This document shows positions 15,299-23,900 of a stretch of 64,000 nucleotides of DNA, piece after piece. The position numbers were made by a program, and so were the translations under genes. The notes beneath the pieces are model-generated. The model saw only the letters and a program-made list of their open reading frames with translations, was not told the origin of the DNA and did no database searches. Numbering within the stretch: position 1 is the stretch's first letter; each line of letters opens with the position of its first letter. The stretch is from Halarcobacter anaerophilus (GTDB lineage Bacteria; Campylobacterota; Campylobacteria; Campylobacterales; Arcobacteraceae): contig NZ_CP041070.1 in the NCBI RefSeq assembly GCF_006459125.1, positions 1,054,001-1,118,000 of the forward strand, in the 5' to 3' direction.

Positions 15299-17848
15299 AT
15301 GCAAATAAAAACTCTTAAAAACTATTTTCGTATTTCAATGGTTGGTATAACATTTTCTCTGTTTTTAGTATTTTATCTTTTCTCTTCGTATATTCATACA
15401 AATTTGGCAATTAGTGAAAATCAGAAAATATCAGAAGCTTTATCCAAGCAGGTTTTTAATTCAATGTATCAAGTTATGAGACAAGGATGGAGCAGAGAAC
15501 AGCTTCAGGAGTTTGTAAATGTTACAAAAGACTCTTTTCAAGGAAGTTCGTACAGCGTCGATATTTTTAGATGGAAAAAGGTTGAAGAGTTATTTGGAAA
15601 AATAGAACAATCACCTATTACAAACGATGTTCAAAAGGTATTTGAGAGTAAACAAAAGTTTTTTGAAACAGATAAAAAGTCTATGAAAAGCGTAATGCCC
15701 ATAATTGCAAAAAACGAATGTCTAAAATGTCATACAAATTCAAAAACAGGTGATATCTTAGGCGCAGTAAAAGTTGATTACAACTTTGAAGAGATTGTCT
15801 CTAGTACTCAAAATAAATATCTTCTTTTCTCTTTGATTATTCTACCTCTTATGTTTTTGATTGCTTATTATATCTCTCTTAAAATATTAAAAAGAATAAA
15901 TCTGGCAATAGAAAATTTTAAAGAAAAAATTGAAAGTGTTAATTCTGTCAAAGAGTTTAAAAATATAGATACTACGCATGTTGAAAAGAGTTTCAACGAG
16001 TTTGAACAAATTATGGAAGGTTTAGATACTTTAAGCAAAAAATTAAAAAATATTGCAGTTGATAAGAGTATTTTGGAATTTGAGGTAAAACTTCTTGATA
16101 AAATGGTTATTACTTCCGATATTATAAAAGATTGGAAAGAGTATATAAAAGATCTTTTACAAGAGATACATATAGTTTTACCCGTTTATTGTTTGATAAC
16201 AATTTTTAAAACAGATGAAGAGAATTATGAAATAGAGATTTTTTGGCTTGGAGAACCTGACGAAGATATTAAAAAACATATGGAAAAAACTTCTATTGAT
16301 ATGATAACCAAATATCATAATCTTACGGTAATAGATTACTCTATAAACCACAATCTCTCAAACGGAAAATATTGTCTCTCTTCTCTTACTATAGATGATA
16401 TAGAACACGAGGCAAAATCAATCTTGCTCGATACTCCAAGAATAGGGGGAATCGTAGGATTGGGAATTCAGTCAAATATAGAAAAAGATTCTATTCATTC
16501 AATAGTAATTGATTCGATTTTAACAACTCTTTTAAATCTAGTGGGTTCAATAAAAGCTATAAACAAATACACGGAAAATCTTGAATTTTATGCTACAAGA
16601 GATCCTTTAACCGGACTTTTCTCTCAAAGAGTCTTTAGAGATCTTTTAAGTTATGAGATAAAAAGAGCCGCAAGACATAAATATCAGTTTGGTGTTCTTG
16701 TTATTGATTGTGATAATTTTAAACCTATCAATGATACTTACGGACACAGTTTCGGTGATGATTTTCTAAAAGCTTTTGCCGATCTTCTAAAAGATTCAAA
16801 AAGAGATGAAGATATTCTTTCACGTTACGGTGGAGATGAATTTACCGTAATCTTACCAGAAAGTACCGAACGTGAAGTATATACCGTAGCAAGCAGAATT
16901 TTGGAAAAAGTAGGAAACTTTGAATTAGAAGCACCTGATGCTACAAAAGTCAGCTTAACAGTATCAATCGGTATGGCAATTTATCCAAACCACTCGACTC
17001 ATGCAAAAGAGTTGTTTAATATAGCAGATACGATGATGTATCAAGCAAAAAATCAAGGGAAAAACGCAATTAGATTTCCAAGTGAATATGATATTGAAGA
17101 GATTCATAAAGAAGTCGAAGATAAATCAATGATAGTTTTAGATGCTATTAAAAATGAAAAAATAGTGGCTCACTTCCAACCTATTATGAATACTTCGGAT
17201 AATAGTGTTGAAATAAATGAACTTCTTATGAGAATAGAGATAAAAGATGAAGTTCTAACAGCAGGAAAATTTATAGAAACAGCAGAATCTTTGGGAATAG
17301 TTCATAAAATGGATTATATCGTAATAGAAAAAGCCTTCAAAAAAATAAATGAAACAAACTATGAAGGAATATTATTTATAAATCTCTCTCCAAAAGCACT
17401 TATAATAGGAGAATTTATAGAAAAAATAGTGAATTTAACCCATAAATATAATATAAATAAAGAAAAAATAGTATTTGAAATAACGGAAAGAGAAACGGTA
17501 AAAAGTTTCACCCTTTTGGAAAAATTTGTAAAAAATCTAAAACTAGAAGGTTTTAGTTTTGCAATCGATGATTTCGGTTCGGGTTTTTCAACTTTCCATT
17601 ATGTAAAAAGATTTCCTATTGATTATATTAAAATTGACGGAGATTTTATAATAAATTTACATAAAGATGAAAAAGATTTAGCTTTTGTAAAATCAATTGT
17701 TGCTTTAGCAAAAGAGTTAAAAGTAAAAACAATAGCAGAGTTTGTAGAAGATGAAGAGATCTTGAAATTTTTAAAAGAGATTGATGTTACTTATGCACAA
17801 GGATTTTATATAGGAAAACCCTCTCCTGAACTTTCGGTTAGGAAATAA
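15299..17848 (+). CDS. GGDEF-EAL protein with periplasmic haem motif
   Basis: 849 residues. Transmembrane helix about 15-35, a periplasmic sensor to about 175 holding a c-type haem motif C141-L-K-C144-H145 (DUF3365/Tll0287-like setting), second helix about 178-195, then a GAF-sized region (about 260-425). The diguanylate cyclase domain has an intact RYGGDEF (GGDEF 511-515). The EAL domain begins ELLMR (641-643, EAL changed to ELL), but the Asn, Glu (EITERE), DDFGSG, Glu (AEF) and GFYIGKP elements are present. It likely makes and/or breaks cyclic di-GMP in response to a redox or gas signal sensed by haem; this is inference. It is monocistronic. Confidence 0.92.
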   Translation: MQIKTLKNYFRISMVGITFSLFLVFYLFSSYIHTNLAISENQKISEALSKQVFNSMYQVMRQGWSREQLQEFVNVTKDSFQGSSYSVDIFRWKKVEELFGKIEQSPITNDVQKVFESKQKFFETDKKSMKSVMPIIAKNECLKCHTNSKTGDILGAVKVDYNFEEIVSSTQNKYLLFSLIILPLMFLIAYYISLKILKRINLAIENFKEKIESVNSVKEFKNIDTTHVEKSFNEFEQIMEGLDTLSKKLKNIAVDKSILEFEVKLLDKMVITSDIIKDWKEYIKDLLQEIHIVLPVYCLITIFKTDEENYEIEIFWLGEPDEDIKKHMEKTSIDMITKYHNLTVIDYSINHNLSNGKYCLSSLTIDDIEHEAKSILLDTPRIGGIVGLGIQSNIEKDSIHSIVIDSILTTLLNLVGSIKAINKYTENLEFYATRDPLTGLFSQRVFRDLLSYEIKRAARHKYQFGVLVIDCDNFKPINDTYGHSFGDDFLKAFADLLKDSKRDEDILSRYGGDEFTVILPESTEREVYTVASRILEKVGNFELEAPDATKVSLTVSIGMAIYPNHSTHAKELFNIADTMMYQAKNQGKNAIRFPSEYDIEEIHKEVEDKSMIVLDAIKNEKIVAHFQPIMNTSDNSVEINELLMRIEIKDEVLTAGKFIETAESLGIVHKMDYIVIEKAFKKINETNYEGILFINLSPKALIIGEFIEKIVNLTHKYNINKEKIVFEITERETVKSFTLLEKFVKNLKLEGFSFAIDDFGSGFSTFHYVKRFPIDYIKIDGDFIINLHKDEKDLAFVKSIVALAKELKVKTIAEFVEDEEILKFLKEIDVTYAQGFYIGKPSPELSVRK

Positions 17849-17938
17849 AGTGGAAATAACAATTTTCAAAGATGAAAATATTCCTTTTTTAATCTGCTTG
17901 TCATGAAAACAATTTATTTATAGTTAGCCTAAGATTAA

Positions 17939-17959
17939 TTTTGATAATCTATATCAAAA
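17939..17959 (+). promoter_or_regulatory. Fur-box-like palindrome before fecI-type gene
   Basis: Perfect inverted repeat TTTTGATA-N5-TATCAAAA. The inner 15-mer (17942-17956) matches the Fur 7-1-7 consensus TGATAATnATTATCA at 12 of 14 positions. It lies 17 bases before the sigma-factor start. Confidence 0.65.
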
Positions 17960-17975
17960 ATACTTAGGTGCATTG

Positions 17976-18449
17976 ATGTTAAAATATTACAATGAACTTC
18001 TATATTTTGCCCAAAAATTAGTCGGTGATAAAGAAAAAGCAAAAGATATTATACAAGAAACTTACAGTAAAGTTTTAGAAACTCAAAATAAAAGAGAAAT
18101 AAAAAATCAAAGAGCATATTTATATAAAGTAGCAAAAAATGTAGCTGTAGATGAAGCAATACAAAATCAAAAATTACAAACTGCCGTTTATGAAGAGAGT
18201 GAGCATCTTACTCAAAAACATGAACAACCCGAAGAGATAGCAATAAAACAAAATCAAGAAGAACTTTTTATGCAAATAGTAAACAAATTACCAAAAAGAG
18301 CAAGAGAAGCTTTTATTTTGTATACGATTGACGAATACAGTAGAAAAGAGATTGGCAAGATTATGGATATAACTTCAAATGCTGTTGAAAAGCTTATAAA
18401 AAGAGCAACTTTAAAAATCGAAGAAGAACTTGCAAAAAAGGGATTTTAA
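17976..18449 (+). CDS. ECF sigma factor, FecI-like
   Basis: 157 residues. Sigma-70 region 2 (YYNELLYFAQKLVGDKEKAKDIIQETYSKVL, about 3-33) and region 4 (LPKRAREAFILYTIDEYSRKEIGKIMDITSNAVEKLIKRA, about 105-145) match iron-starvation ECF sigma factors. The ATG at 17976 is preferred over the TTG one codon upstream because AGGTG precedes it. A Fur-like box sits just upstream and a FecR-type gene follows with no gap. It is expected to direct transcription of the outer-membrane receptor gene when the receptor is occupied. Confidence 0.93.
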   Translation: MLKYYNELLYFAQKLVGDKEKAKDIIQETYSKVLETQNKREIKNQRAYLYKVAKNVAVDEAIQNQKLQTAVYEESEHLTQKHEQPEEIAIKQNQEELFMQIVNKLPKRAREAFILYTIDEYSRKEIGKIMDITSNAVEKLIKRATLKIEEELAKKGF

Positions 18450-19427
18450 GTGAATAATGATAAAAAGATGAAAGAACAAGCAGTTTATTGGCTAAGCTGT
18501 GAAAAAGAAGGGTTTACAGAGTCCCGGAAATTAGAATTTGAAAACTGGCTTAAAGAGAATCCTTCTCATCAAAAAGTATATAATAGAATGAAATTTATAC
18601 ATAAAATACCAAAATCTCTATCAGAAAAAAACAGAGAAGATTTAAGTCAAAAAGTTCATAAAGAGCTTAGTAAAACAAAACTCTCTTTAAAAATAAAATA
18701 TTATTACTCAGGTGCAGCAGTTTTGATTTTAATTCTATTTTTCTCTTTGTTTAAAACTTATGATAATAACTCTTTGCAGTATGAAAAAATATATGTAACT
18801 GATGTTAAAAATCTTTCAAAACAGAGTTTGCCTGATGGGTCTATCATTTCACTTGATGCTAAAACGAATCTAAATATAGAGTTTTATAAAAATAGAAGAG
18901 AAGCTTTTTTAACAAACGGTAAAGTTATATTCAGCATAGCAAAAGATAAAAGCAGACCTTTTGTCATATCAAGTGATAATATTCAAATAGAAGTAGTAGG
19001 AACAAAATTTGAAGTTATAAATCTAGATAATAAAATAACAATAAATGTGCAGGAAGGAAGAGTAAAAACATATCATTTAAATAAGAACAAAAAAAGAGAA
19101 AATACAATAATCCTTACAAAAGCAGATACTATAACTTATACAAATAAAGGAGAAGTAAATAATTATTCAAAGATTAATCCTGAAAAAATAGCAATCTGGC
19201 AAGATGATTTGATAAACTTTAATCAAGTAACATTAAAAGAAGCCTTTACTGAGTTTGCAAAATATACAAACCATACTTTTGAATTTTCATCAAATGAGAT
19301 AAAAAATTATTTGGTCACAGGAGAGTTTAAATCAAATCAGCTGGATATATTTTTAAATACAATTATAAAAATCTACCCAATAAAAATAGAAAAAAAAGAT
19401 AAAACAATAAAAATCATAAAAAAATAG
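18450..19427 (+). CDS. FecR-type anti-sigma / sigma regulator
   Basis: 325 residues with a GTG start directly after the sigma-factor stop. Cytoplasmic N-terminal FecR domain (AVYWLSCEKEGFTESRKLEFENWL, about 8-31; NPSHQKVYNRM), a single transmembrane helix about 88-104 (AAVLILILFFSLF), then the periplasmic FecR beta domain with SLPDGSIISLDAKTNL and VVGTKFEV. A C-terminal STN-like part (about 265-325) would contact the receptor's signalling domain. It relays receptor occupancy from the periplasm to the sigma factor. Confidence 0.93.
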   Translation: MNNDKKMKEQAVYWLSCEKEGFTESRKLEFENWLKENPSHQKVYNRMKFIHKIPKSLSEKNREDLSQKVHKELSKTKLSLKIKYYYSGAAVLILILFFSLFKTYDNNSLQYEKIYVTDVKNLSKQSLPDGSIISLDAKTNLNIEFYKNRREAFLTNGKVIFSIAKDKSRPFVISSDNIQIEVVGTKFEVINLDNKITINVQEGRVKTYHLNKNKKRENTIILTKADTITYTNKGEVNNYSKINPEKIAIWQDDLINFNQVTLKEAFTEFAKYTNHTFEFSSNEIKNYLVTGEFKSNQLDIFLNTIIKIYPIKIEKKDKTIKIIKK

Positions 19428-19468
19428 AAAATTAATGTCCGTTTTTTTATAATTTCTCAGTCTTATAT

Positions 19469-19483
19469 TAAAAATGATTATCA
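19469..19483 (+). promoter_or_regulatory. Fur-box-like site before receptor gene
   Basis: The 15-mer TAAAAATGATTATCA matches the Fur 7-1-7 consensus at 12 of 14 positions. It sits 31 bases before the receptor ATG, suggesting direct iron control in addition to the sigma-factor circuit. Confidence 0.6.
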
Positions 19484-19514
19484 AGATTGTTTTTAAAGAA
19501 TAAGGAGAAATTAA

Positions 19515-21878
19515 ATGAGTTCACTTAAAATAAAATTTTTAAGTCCGATTGCTGCAATGACACTTTGCATAAATCTTTATGCAAATGAGATAAGCTATAC
19601 AATTAAAAGCCAATCTTTAAAAGAAGCTATAGAAGTAATCTCAAAAAAATCAAAAATACCATATATTGTAAATGGAAAACTTCTTGAGAATAAAACTTCA
19701 AAAGCAGTAAAAGATATAAAAGGTACAAAAAATGCCTTAAATCAAATTTTGGAAAACAGCGGCTTAGAAGCAGAGATAGAAGATGGTGCAATTATAATAA
19801 AAGAAAAAAAGCCAGAGAATAAAAGTAAAAATGATTTAGGGAAAGTGGATATTTTAGCCAATGAAAATGACGGCTCTGTTGAAACAGGATACTTGGTAAA
19901 AGAGTTAAAACAAGTAGGTCCTTGGGGTGCAAAATCACTTCAAGATACTCCTTATTCTATGAGTGTAATGTCAAGTGATTTTATTTCAAATATCTTGTCA
20001 AGCGAAATTGATCAATTATATAAAATGAATCCCCTTATTGATACTGGTGTTACAATGAATTATTATGGAGCTCCAACTGTAAATATAAGAGGATTTACTT
20101 CGAGAAATGTAGCTTTTGATGGAATGAGTTTATCTGCTGATTTAGCTGGGAGTTTAGAAGAAGTTGAAAGAGTAGAAATAATGAATGGCCTTACGGGATT
20201 TATGTATGGCTCTGGAAATGTAGGAGGTCTTGTAAATTATGTTCTTAAAAGACCTACTTATAAAAGACTTACAAATTTAACGGTAGGTAATTATGGAGGG
20301 GATTCATATTTTGCCCATTTAGATGTAGGAAATAAGATAGATGAAGAGGGTAAATTCGCTTTTAGAATAAATGCTTCTTTTCAAGATGGAAAAACTATTT
20401 ATGAAAATCAAAATATTGAAAAAGGCTTAATTAGCGGTGCTTTAGATTGGAATATAAGTGATAATTTAATACTTCAACTTGATGCTTCCCATAGACATTA
20501 TCGAGTAAATAGACCTAGATTGGCCTTTCAAGGTATGGCAAGATTATTTAAAGTTCCAAATGCGGATTCTTTTGATACAGATAAAATTTATGGACCATCT
20601 TGGTCGTATTCTGAAACTGATACAGATAAATATGGGGTAAATTTTACTTACAATATAAATGAAAATTTTACTTTAAGATCAAGATATTTACATAAAGTAG
20701 ATGATTTACAATATTCAGGGGCTTATCCTACCCTTTCAAATGATGGAACTTATGGCTATTATATTTATGCAACTGCGCCAAGAGAAATTATTTCAGATGC
20801 AGGATATATTTATTTAGATAGCAAATTTGATACAGGATATATAAAACATAAATTAACATTAGGTGTTTCGGGGGATTTCAATAAAAATAAATGGTATACA
20901 AATGATACCGTAACATCCTGGCCATCAGGATTAACTTATGATGAGTCAATGTCATATCCTGAAGTGGAAGCTCCTTCTAATGGACATAAGTATACAAAAG
21001 AGAAATCAAGAAATATAAATATTATTTTAGGAGATGACATAGTTTTTGATGAACAATGGAGTGCTTTAATAGGAATAAATTACACAACAATTAAATCAAA
21101 AACATATCTTGATACATCTGCCAGTATTGATGGTCCAGAGGTAGATAATTCATATGATAAATCAGAAGTTACACCAACATTATCTTTAATATATAAACCT
21201 TTTAATAACTTGACTACTTATTTTTCTTATATGGAAGGTTTAGAAGAGGGGACAATTGTAGGTAATTATTATAGTAATGTTGGAGAAGTATTAGAACCAA
21301 TGATAAGTAAACAATATGAAATAGGTGCAAAATATACATTAAATGAAAATTTGCTTTTAAGTACCGCACTTTTTAGAATAGAAAAACCAAATGAATTTTC
21401 AGATGGAGCAAGTCCCCAACCTAAATATGTTCAGGATGGTGAAGAAGTACATCAAGGTTTAGAATTAACTTTAACTGGAAAAGTTACTGATAATTTGACA
21501 CTTATGATAGGAGGTACTATAATGGATTTAAGTGTCGAAGATGCAAGTTCAAAAGAATTAGAAGGTAAAAAACCAACAAGACAAGCTTCTAAGATGGCAA
21601 GTATTTATGCTGAGTATTCAATCCCTGGATTAAAAGATTTAATTTTGACAGGAGGGGCATATTATGTGGGTAAAAAATATGCAAATACTGATAATTCACT
21701 TTATATTCCTTCAACTACTACTTTTGATGCAGGTTTAAGATATAAAACAAAAATAGATAAATATAAAACTACTTTTAATTTGAATGTGACAAATCTTATG
21801 GATAAAAAATATTGGGCATCTCCTGAAAATTTAGGTGCACCAAGAACAATAATGTATTCTATGAAAATGGAGTTTTAA
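19515..21878 (+). CDS. TonB-dependent siderophore receptor with STN domain
   Basis: 787 residues, outer membrane. Signal peptide to about residue 23, then the secretin/TonB N-terminal (STN) signalling domain about 26-97 (QSLKEAIEVISKKSKIPYIV). The plug has SVMSSDFISNIL, NIRGFTSRNVAFDGM and VERVEIMNGLTGFMYGSGNVGGLVNYVLKRP. A 22-strand-type barrel follows, ending in the usual aromatic (MEF). The STN domain marks it as a transducer receptor signalling through the adjacent FecR/FecI pair, as in FpvA or FecA. The plug style (TPYSMSVMSS, GLTGFMYG) suggests a hydroxamate or catecholate siderophore rather than haem; the exact ligand is unknown. Confidence 0.94.
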   Translation: MSSLKIKFLSPIAAMTLCINLYANEISYTIKSQSLKEAIEVISKKSKIPYIVNGKLLENKTSKAVKDIKGTKNALNQILENSGLEAEIEDGAIIIKEKKPENKSKNDLGKVDILANENDGSVETGYLVKELKQVGPWGAKSLQDTPYSMSVMSSDFISNILSSEIDQLYKMNPLIDTGVTMNYYGAPTVNIRGFTSRNVAFDGMSLSADLAGSLEEVERVEIMNGLTGFMYGSGNVGGLVNYVLKRPTYKRLTNLTVGNYGGDSYFAHLDVGNKIDEEGKFAFRINASFQDGKTIYENQNIEKGLISGALDWNISDNLILQLDASHRHYRVNRPRLAFQGMARLFKVPNADSFDTDKIYGPSWSYSETDTDKYGVNFTYNINENFTLRSRYLHKVDDLQYSGAYPTLSNDGTYGYYIYATAPREIISDAGYIYLDSKFDTGYIKHKLTLGVSGDFNKNKWYTNDTVTSWPSGLTYDESMSYPEVEAPSNGHKYTKEKSRNINIILGDDIVFDEQWSALIGINYTTIKSKTYLDTSASIDGPEVDNSYDKSEVTPTLSLIYKPFNNLTTYFSYMEGLEEGTIVGNYYSNVGEVLEPMISKQYEIGAKYTLNENLLLSTALFRIEKPNEFSDGASPQPKYVQDGEEVHQGLELTLTGKVTDNLTLMIGGTIMDLSVEDASSKELEGKKPTRQASKMASIYAEYSIPGLKDLILTGGAYYVGKKYANTDNSLYIPSTTTFDAGLRYKTKIDKYKTTFNLNVTNLMDKKYWASPENLGAPRTIMYSMKMEF

Positions 21879-21912
21879 ATATAAAGAGACAAAAGTCTCT
21901 TTATATTTTTTA
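21879..21912 (+). terminator. Rho-independent terminator of receptor gene
   Basis: A perfect 12-bp stem (ATATAAAGAGAC, 21879-21890, with its complement at 21895-21906), A4 loop and a T-rich tail directly after the receptor stop codon. Confidence 0.9.
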
Positions 21913-21914
21913 AT

Positions 21915-21978
21915 CTTACGCATGGGTTTCAAAAAACATATTCTCCCAAAATATAAAACTTTGGAACCCAGTCGTAAG
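21915..21978. repeat. Large imperfect palindrome at island edge
   Basis: 19-base arms (21915-21933 and 21960-21978) pair with three mismatches around a 26-base loop; the outer CTTACG and inner TGGGTT blocks are exact. It follows the receptor terminator and opens a stretch of non-coding and decayed DNA. It could be a mobile-element end, a repeated palindromic element or a structured RNA. Confidence 0.55.
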
Positions 21979-22081
21979 TTTATTATCTTTTAAATACTAA
22001 AATATAACAATTTGCAATATTCTCAAATCAAATCTTATTTTTATGTTAGAGTTTTATAGATCATCTTTTTAAGGTTGAGTT

Positions 22082-22585
22082 ATGAATAATATATTAAATA
22101 GTATAGTTTATAATGACGGAGAGTTAGAGTTGAAAGTTTCAGTAGATATAGAGTAAAGTCTCAAAAGGGTGTAAGATTTCGTCAATGGGCAACTTCCATA
22201 CTAAAAAGCTATATTAAAAACGGTTATGCAATAAACAGTGAAAAAATCACCAATGAAAGATTTGTATCTTTAGAAAATGATGTAAATATCCTAAAATCAC
22301 AAATGGTGAAATAAAATTACTTGTAAAAATAATAAACTTGAAACAAAGCAAGGAATATTTTATGACGGGCAAATATATGATGCCTACAACTTCGTATTCG
22401 ATCTAATTAAACTAACTAAAAATGAAATAATCTTAATAGATAATTATATTGATGAAACTATTTTAATCCTAGATCAAAAAGAGATTTATCATATTGGTGC
22501 AAGTCTTAAAGACTTAGGTAAAAAGTGGTTTGCATTTTCAAAGATAGATTTAGATGCTAAAGAACTTATAGCAAAATTAGACTAA
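22082..22585 (+). pseudogene. Eroded RhuM / ORF6N-type gene
   Basis: Three pieces of a RhuM-like (virulence/phage antirepressor-associated) protein remain. (1) ATG 22082 gives MNNILNSIVYNDGELELKVS, the usual N-terminus. (2) In another frame from 22135, RVKSQKGVRFRQWATSILK continues to a stop at 22312-22314. (3) Back in the first frame, GIFYDGQIYDAYNFVFDLIK continues to LKDLGKKWFAFSKIDLD and the stop at 22583-22585. Compared with the family, a large block is missing between (1) and (2), and another within (3) between DETIL and DQKEIYHIG. Two internal deletions plus frame changes make it non-functional. The family is recalled, not searched. Confidence 0.75.
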
Positions 22586-22871
22586 GTTTTATTTATTTTG
22601 CTTGTCATGATACTTTTTTGATACAGACAACTATGAAATTTCAAAAGAATTATTTAGTTTAGCTTAAAAATGATAAAGAATACAGAGCTTATAAAAGATA
22701 TTAAGAGACTTCCACAAGAGTAATTAAAGCAAACAAAAGTTCAAAGTAGTTATTTTTATGCAGATTTTGTGATACATTTCAAATTGGATATATTTTTAAT
22801 AATAGTATAACTAAATTAATTCATTATATATGATAAAGTAAAATCCTTTAGCAAAATTGTATTATACTAAC
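22586..22871. other. Non-coding / decayed stretch before WYL gene
   Basis: No intact gene is seen. Short broken peptides occur, for example one around 22670-22722 reading MIKNTELIKDIKRLPQE then stop, whose style resembles small antitoxin N-termini; this is too short to claim. The region ends with the WYL promoter. Confidence 0.5.
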
Positions 22872-22889
22872 TGGACAATATAAAGTCCA
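22872..22889. promoter_or_regulatory. Dyad TGGAC-N8-GTCCA upstream of WYL gene
   Basis: Perfect 5-bp half sites 8 bases apart, just after TATTAT/TATACT -10-like sequence (about 22859-22868) and 11 bases before the ATG. It is placed as expected for an autoregulatory operator of the HTH-WYL protein. Confidence 0.45.
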
Positions 22890-22900
22890 AAAGGTATAAA

Positions 22901-23833
22901 ATGAAGAAACATGACTATGATAAAATACTTTATAGGCTCACCACTATTTGGGCTAGGTTAAGAGAGGGTGAGATTTTAAGTACAAATGAACTGGCAATTG
23001 AGTTTAATGTATCTGCAAAAACTATACAAAGAGATTTTAACGAAAGACTAATCCATCTTTTCCCTATAGAAAAAATTGGGCATAAATGGAGAGTAAAACA
23101 GGGGTATGATATTGATAAAACTTTGGATTATGAAGATGAGATTGTTTTAGATATTTTAAATGAATTTGGTTCATCTATGAGTTCTTTAATAAGTAAAAGA
23201 GTAAATAATCTTTTTAAAAAAATTTCAAATGAACATACTAATCCTATATATTCAAGAATAGAAATAGAAGACTTGTATGATAAACTTGATTTGATAAAAG
23301 CTTTGCAAGGCGCAATTGAACAAAACCTGCAAGTGGAGTTTTATCATAAAAAGAAATATAGATATATAGAACCTATAAAAATAACTACTTTTGAAGGATA
23401 CTGGTATTTATATGGTAAAGATGTACAAGTGGATAAACTAAAAACATTTTATATAAAAGATATCAGTAATCTAAACACTACAAATAAAAAGTTTATTGTA
23501 GAGCCAAATGCTATAAAAATAATAGATAATGCTATAAATATCTGGTTTAACCCACAAAATAAACCCTTTGAAGTACATCTAAAAGCAAATGCAAATATCG
23601 CAAAATATTTTATAAGACGTCCACTATCTAAAACTCAAAGAGTAGTGCAATTTTATGATGATGGCTCACTACTGCTAAGTGTTTATGTCACCTCTGAGCT
23701 TGAAATCTTAAGTGAAGTTAAAAAATGGATACCCAATCTTTTTATCCTAAACCCTGCAAAAATAGTTAAAAAACTTAGAGATGAAACTATAGAGTTTCAA
23801 AAAAAACAGATGGATTTATTAATAGATGTATAA
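22901..23833 (+). CDS. HTH-WYL-WCX transcriptional regulator
   Basis: 310 residues. N-terminal winged helix (LSTNELAIEFNVSAKTIQRDFNERL, about 28-52), a linker, a WYL domain about 135-200 (AIEQNLQVEFYHKKKYRYIEPIKI, then YWYLYGKDV, where the WYL core reads WYL) and a WCX-type C-terminus (about 228-300). WYL domains sense nucleic acids or nucleotides and often regulate defence loci. It is the first intact gene of the CRISPR island, 67 bases before the HIRAN gene, same strand as cas9. A dyad lies in its promoter. Control of the cas operon or of the HIRAN gene is inferred. Confidence 0.88.
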   Translation: MKKHDYDKILYRLTTIWARLREGEILSTNELAIEFNVSAKTIQRDFNERLIHLFPIEKIGHKWRVKQGYDIDKTLDYEDEIVLDILNEFGSSMSSLISKRVNNLFKKISNEHTNPIYSRIEIEDLYDKLDLIKALQGAIEQNLQVEFYHKKKYRYIEPIKITTFEGYWYLYGKDVQVDKLKTFYIKDISNLNTTNKKFIVEPNAIKIIDNAINIWFNPQNKPFEVHLKANANIAKYFIRRPLSKTQRVVQFYDDGSLLLSVYVTSELEILSEVKKWIPNLFILNPAKIVKKLRDETIEFQKKQMDLLIDV

Positions 23834-23900
23834 AAACGGACATTAAGTGTTCTAGCAAATATCTTAAACTGCTTTTATATAAAAATATAAAGGCTTAAAA

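Noticed and set aside
17893-22612. 12-base repeat TGCTTGTCATGA near 17.9 and 22.6 kb
   Set aside because: Short, single extra copy, no structure; chance likely.
19434-23850. 14-base inverted match (ACGGACATTAA core) flanking the receptor gene and WYL gene
   Set aside because: In 64 kb of AT-rich DNA matches of this length are expected by chance; no larger element is bounded by it.
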